Assembly: GCA_021234155.1 (NCBI GenBank) | Contig: JAJEKV010000191.1 | Location: 465,806-529,805 of the forward strand | Direction of reading: 5' to 3' | Length of the DNA stretch: 64,000 nucleotides | Origin: Isoetes taiwanensis | Lineage: Eukaryota; Streptophyta; Lycopodiopsida; Isoetales; Isoetaceae | Shown: positions 62,731 to 64,000 of the stretch, piece by piece | Position numbering within the stretch: position 1 is the stretch's first letter | Layout: each line of letters starts with the position of its first letter | Position numbers and translations under genes: made by a program | Notes under the pieces: generated by a model | What the model saw: the letters and a program-made list of their open reading frames with translations, nothing else | Databases searched by the model: none | Told to the model about the DNA's origin: nothing

Positions 62731-64000
62731 GTGTCCCAACGAAGTCCTATGTTCAACACCCGTAAAACCGCAAGGAGAGAAATTTACTTTGGGCATTTTA
62801 AGAAATGTTCAAGACCGTTTATGAATAAACCTAGGCCTAGCCCTTTCTCCCGCGGATGTTTAGAGGATTCACCCGAGCTGCCCTACATCTATGGCACTCA
62901 TGATTTGGAACCATGGCTTTGGGTAGAAGTTGTCGCTTAAAACTTGCTCTCAAAATCCGCATTCAAGGCTTAGGCTTAGCCATCAAAGACATGCGAATGT
63001 CAAATATCCACAAGAAATGGAGCAAGTTGTGGATGTTGAGACCATTGCCAAATAAGCGTCAGACAATGAGAAGACCTTATCTTGAAAAGAGAATATAGAG
63101 CACCTTGCAATGAATATCAGGTTTAGCAATGTATATCTTGCAAATAATATAGTGCGTATGTATGGCAAGCGCGAGTCAGATGAAGCTCGAGTTGTATTTG
63201 ACAATATGCAAAAAACGAAATTGTTTTTCTTGGAATATAATGTCAAGCGGTTTATGCACAACAAGGGCTCCTTAGGAGGCGATCTCAGATGTTTGAGAAA
63301 ATGCCTAGCCCAAATATAGTGTCATGGAATTCTATGATTGCATCCTATTCTAGAAAAAGGAGAACTTAGAGAAGCATTTAGGATCTTTAGACGATGCCAC
63401 GTAAGAATGTGATTACGTGGACTACAATGATTTCAGCCTATTCCCGACAATGAGAAGACCTTATCGGCGGTAAGAGAATTCATGAGCACCTTGCAAAGAT
63501 AGGTTTAGACGGCAATGTGTATCTTGCAAATAATATAGTGCGATGTATGGCGCGCGAGTCAGAGATGAAGCTCGAAGTTGTATTTGACAATATGCAAAAA
63601 ACGAAATTGTTTTTCTTGGAATATAATGTCAAGGTTTATGCACAACAAGGGCTCCTTAAGGAGGCTTATTCTGTGTGTTTGAGAAAATGCCTAGCCCAAA
63701 TATAGTGTCATGGAATTCTATGATTGCAAAATTTTATTCTAGAAAAGGAGAACTTAGAGAAGCATTTCGGATCTTTAGACCGATGCCACGTAAGAATGTG
63801 GTTACGCGGACTACAATGATTTCAGCTTATTCCGTGCATGGGCAACTAAATGAAGCTCTAAGCCTCTTCCATCAAATGCGCGAAAGGAATGTCATTTCTT
63901 GAATTCCATGATTAGTCACCGCTATGTACAAAGTTGGGATGGTGAAATAGGGTCACGAACTTTTCGTGCAAATGCCGAGAAGAATGTATTTTCATGGAAT
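62731..64000 (+). pseudogene. PPR (PLS-type) gene, frameshifted, with a 380-bp internal duplication
   Basis: The clearest motifs are NVYLANNIVRMYG, EARVVFDNMQKT, GLLKEAYSVFEKMPSPNIVS, WNSMIAKFYSRKGELREAFR and TTMISAYSVHGQLNEALSLF, the standard 31-36 residue helix-turn-helix repeats of plant pentatricopeptide proteins, which bind organellar RNA. An NVYLANNIVRMYG-to-WTTMISAYS unit occurs twice (about 63066-63445 and 63446-63860). Single-base shifts break the frame every 50-150 bases. The start may be near 62731 (Arg-rich, possible transit peptide). The gene runs off the window, so C-terminal E/DYW domains are not visible. Confidence 0.82.

Larger units (their letters stand above)
60798..64000 (+). 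mobile_element. Helitron H5, 5' end (right end not in window)
   Basis: TCTTATATTATAAAGTTATT at 60798 after A (60797), then GTGTTGGACCCAGCCCTAAT, the same 5' end as H2 and H4 with slight changes. No matching hairpin/CTAG appears before 64000, so the stated end is only the window edge. If the element is long it would include the PPR gene; if short, the 3' end may be worn beyond recognition. Confidence 0.6.

Overview
This window is plant nuclear DNA from a large, repeat-rich genome. The evidence is a Ty1/copia retrotransposon, plant-type spliced exons (dCMP deaminase, a YchF-type ATPase, RBOH NADPH oxidase, a receptor-like kinase, TAF11, DCAF13/SOF1, a B3-like domain, a PLS-type PPR gene), LINE 3' fragments, Helitrons and long (TA)n arrays. 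Very long low-density stretches and the PPR style would suit a fern or other seed-free plant, but that is a guess. There are no bacterial-style operons, rRNA genes, CRISPR arrays or confident tRNA genes.

Layout. 1-3670 is the 5' part of a minus-strand copia element (LTR, primer binding site, gag, protease, integrase, start of RT), frameshifted several times and cut by the window edge. 4121-4845 holds a copy of the last exon of a gene found intact at 49.5-50.7 kb, fused to a LINE C-terminus. The main mobile story is a set of Helitrons sharing the 5' end TCTTATATTATAA and, where intact, a 3' hairpin (GTGCCCAGC / GCTGGGCAC) followed by CTAG, each inserted between A and T: H1 4854-6982 (-), H2 9523-13468 (-), H3 55435-55439 plus 58110-60080 (+), H4 55440-58109 (+, nested in the first five bases of H3) and H5 from 60798 (+, right end not in the window). 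H1 and H3 carry about 1.9 kb of almost pure polypyrimidine/polypurine DNA. H2 carries a TAF11 histone-fold fragment and H4 a DCAF13 WD40 fragment; none shows a Rep/helicase gene, so all look non-autonomous.

13.5-21.8 kb holds scattered gene fragments, several in the same orientation (RLCK kinase, RBOH and an unidentified gene, all minus; a B3-like exon, plus). 21.9-26.2 kb is a modular array: a sequence block of about 0.4-0.5 kb, a degenerate AGAATCT minisatellite and a (TA)n tract, repeated. 26.3-31.5 kb carries decayed dCMP deaminase and YchF exons, each with local tandem duplications. 31.5-40.8 kb is largely featureless. 40.9-49.4 kb is a tandem duplication of about 3.8-4.0 kb of an intron-rich gene. 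49501-50726 is the only gene that reads cleanly across all its exons (five exons, 260 residues, function unknown).

51.9-60.3 kb, ignoring the nested Helitrons, contains a DUF8039-like exon, an unidentified ORF fragment, and a broken gene with an IDGQHS motif, interspersed with at least eight copies of a GC-rich palindrome (CGCGCC-W-GGCGCG). I regard this as the most unexplained part of the window. The right end is a PPR gene with a tandem duplication of about 380 bp, inside or downstream of H5.

Frameshifts are frequent in otherwise well conserved coding stretches. They may be real decay, or partly consensus errors in a long-read assembly; the sequence alone cannot separate these.
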